The notes beneath the pieces are model-generated. The model was given only the letters and a program-made list of their open reading frames with translations, searched no databases and was not told the DNA's origin. DNA of 64,000 bases from Ideonella_A sp031398385 (GTDB taxonomy: Bacteria > Pseudomonadota > Gammaproteobacteria > Burkholderiales > Burkholderiaceae_C): NCBI GenBank assembly GCA_031398385.1, contig JANNNE010000145.1, forward strand, positions 1 through 64,000. The letters run 5' to 3'. Of this stretch, positions 63,293 to 64,000 are shown in pieces; within the stretch, counting starts at the first letter, position 1, and each line of letters starts with the position of its first letter. The position numbers and the translations under genes were made by a program.

Positions 63293-64000
63293 ATGTCGAG
63301 CGTGCCCCTCACGCCAGTCCATCGGCTGTCCGTGGCCGTCGAGGCGCCGCAGCACAGCGGCCTGGCAGTGCCACTCGATTACCTCGCACCGGCCGCGCTG
63401 GCTGCCGGCTCGCTGGTGCGGGTGCCGCTGGGCTCGCGCGAGGTCGCGGGGATGGTCTGGGGTCTTGCGCCGGACCGGGAGCCGATCGGCGCCGCCCTAA
63501 CCGACGGCGGCCAACCGGCCGCGCCATCGCCGATCCGCCCGATCGTCGGCGTCCTGGCGAGCCTCCCGCCCTTACCCGACGCCTGGCGAGCGCTGGTCGA
63601 GTTCAGCGCCGCCTATTACCAGCGCGGCATCGGTGAAGTGGCGCTGTCGGTCTTGCCACCCGAACTGCGCAAGCTCGACGACGTGCAGCTGAAACGCCGG
63701 ATCTCGAAGCTCGAGCAAGGTCTGACGAAGGCCCGGGCCGAACTGGCCGGGCGGGTCGGCTCCGAAGCGCCTGCGCTCAGCATCGAACAGATGCAGGCGG
63801 TCGAATGCCTGGCCACGCTGGGCCGGTCTAACGATCGGGCGGCAGCCCGGACCGTCCTGTTGCACGGCAGCACCGGCAGCGGAAAGACCGAGGTCTACCT
63901 CCAGGCCACCGCTGATGCGCTGGATCGAGGCAGGCAGGCCTTGCTGCTGGTGCCGGAGATCAACCTGACGCCACAGCTCGAAGCGCGGTTCGCCGAGCGT
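63293..64000 (+). CDS. priA: primosomal replication protein N' (PriA helicase), partial
   Basis: Restart helicase that reloads the replisome on stalled forks. The 236 visible residues cover the N-terminal 3'-end-binding domain (MSSVPLTPVHRLSVAVEAP, LDYLAPAALAAGSLVRVPLG) and the start of the helicase core with the P-loop LLHGSTGSGKTEVYL (about 195-209) and LVPEINLTPQL. The gene runs off the right edge. Confidence 0.94.
   Translation, partial: MSSVPLTPVHRLSVAVEAPQHSGLAVPLDYLAPAALAAGSLVRVPLGSREVAGMVWGLAPDREPIGAALTDGGQPAAPSPIRPIVGVLASLPPLPDAWRALVEFSAAYYQRGIGEVALSVLPPELRKLDDVQLKRRISKLEQGLTKARAELAGRVGSEAPALSIEQMQAVECLATLGRSNDRAAARTVLLHGSTGSGKTEVYLQATADALDRGRQALLLVPEINLTPQLEARFAER

Overview
This is a GC-rich chromosomal segment of a betaproteobacterium, most likely of the Burkholderiales type. 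The evidence for that placement is a PhaM-like granule protein, a DUF3567 protein, methionine synthase split into two genes with an S-adenosylhomocysteine riboswitch between them, the non-classical beta-type glutamate-cysteine ligase followed by kup and gshB, an 87-residue IF-1, and the pilT/pilU next to yggS/proC/ubiA order. No species can be named from sequence alone. I saw no rRNA or tRNA gene, CRISPR array, transposase or prophage.

Layout. 1-4.8 kb: tldD (cut by the window edge) and rsmI run left; yraN, tspO, a DiaA/GmhA SIS protein and the DolP-like BON lipoprotein run right. A small exported protein between yraN and tspO is broken by a 16-bp tandem duplication. 4.9-10.6 kb: a beta-hydroxyacid dehydrogenase, pilU and pilT (left), yggS-proC (right) and ubiA (left). 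10.7-15.8 kb: FIST sensor protein, PhaM, a retropepsin-like protease, a degenerate fumarylacetoacetase-like protein, then DUF3108 and DUF3567. 16-20.5 kb: a tandem AAA+ ATPase of unknown job and a membrane GGDEF-EAL protein. 20.7-26.4 kb: split metH with its riboswitch, and comM. 26.4-29.3 kb: torF-glnK-amtB behind a sigma-54 promoter and an NtrC-like site, closed by a strong terminator. 29.3-36.3 kb: gshA, kup, DUF1415, gshB and uup. 36.4-42.1 kb: infA, then a MocR regulator divergent from four overlapping genes (EamA exporter, aminotransferase, PhzF, VOC protein). 42.1-48.6 kb: a two-gene polysaccharide-export pair (left) and GNAT, aldose-epimerase and SMP-30 genes (right). 48.7-56.2 kb: the complete atpIBEFHAGDC operon. 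56.3-59.6 kb: a YqjD/YqjE/YqjK-like membrane-stress trio and a lemA-TPM-TPM operon. 59.8-64 kb: a DHH phosphoesterase, cysK, hemE, a low-GC intergenic region with a perfect DnaA box, and the start of priA.

Most of the window is housekeeping. The best-supported non-coding elements are the SAH riboswitch before the cobalamin half of metH, the NtrC/sigma-54 control region before torF-glnK-amtB, and the palindromic divergent operator of the MocR cluster. The most plausible undescribed gene systems are the MocR/EamA/aminotransferase/PhzF/VOC cluster and the orphan tandem AAA+ ATPase.
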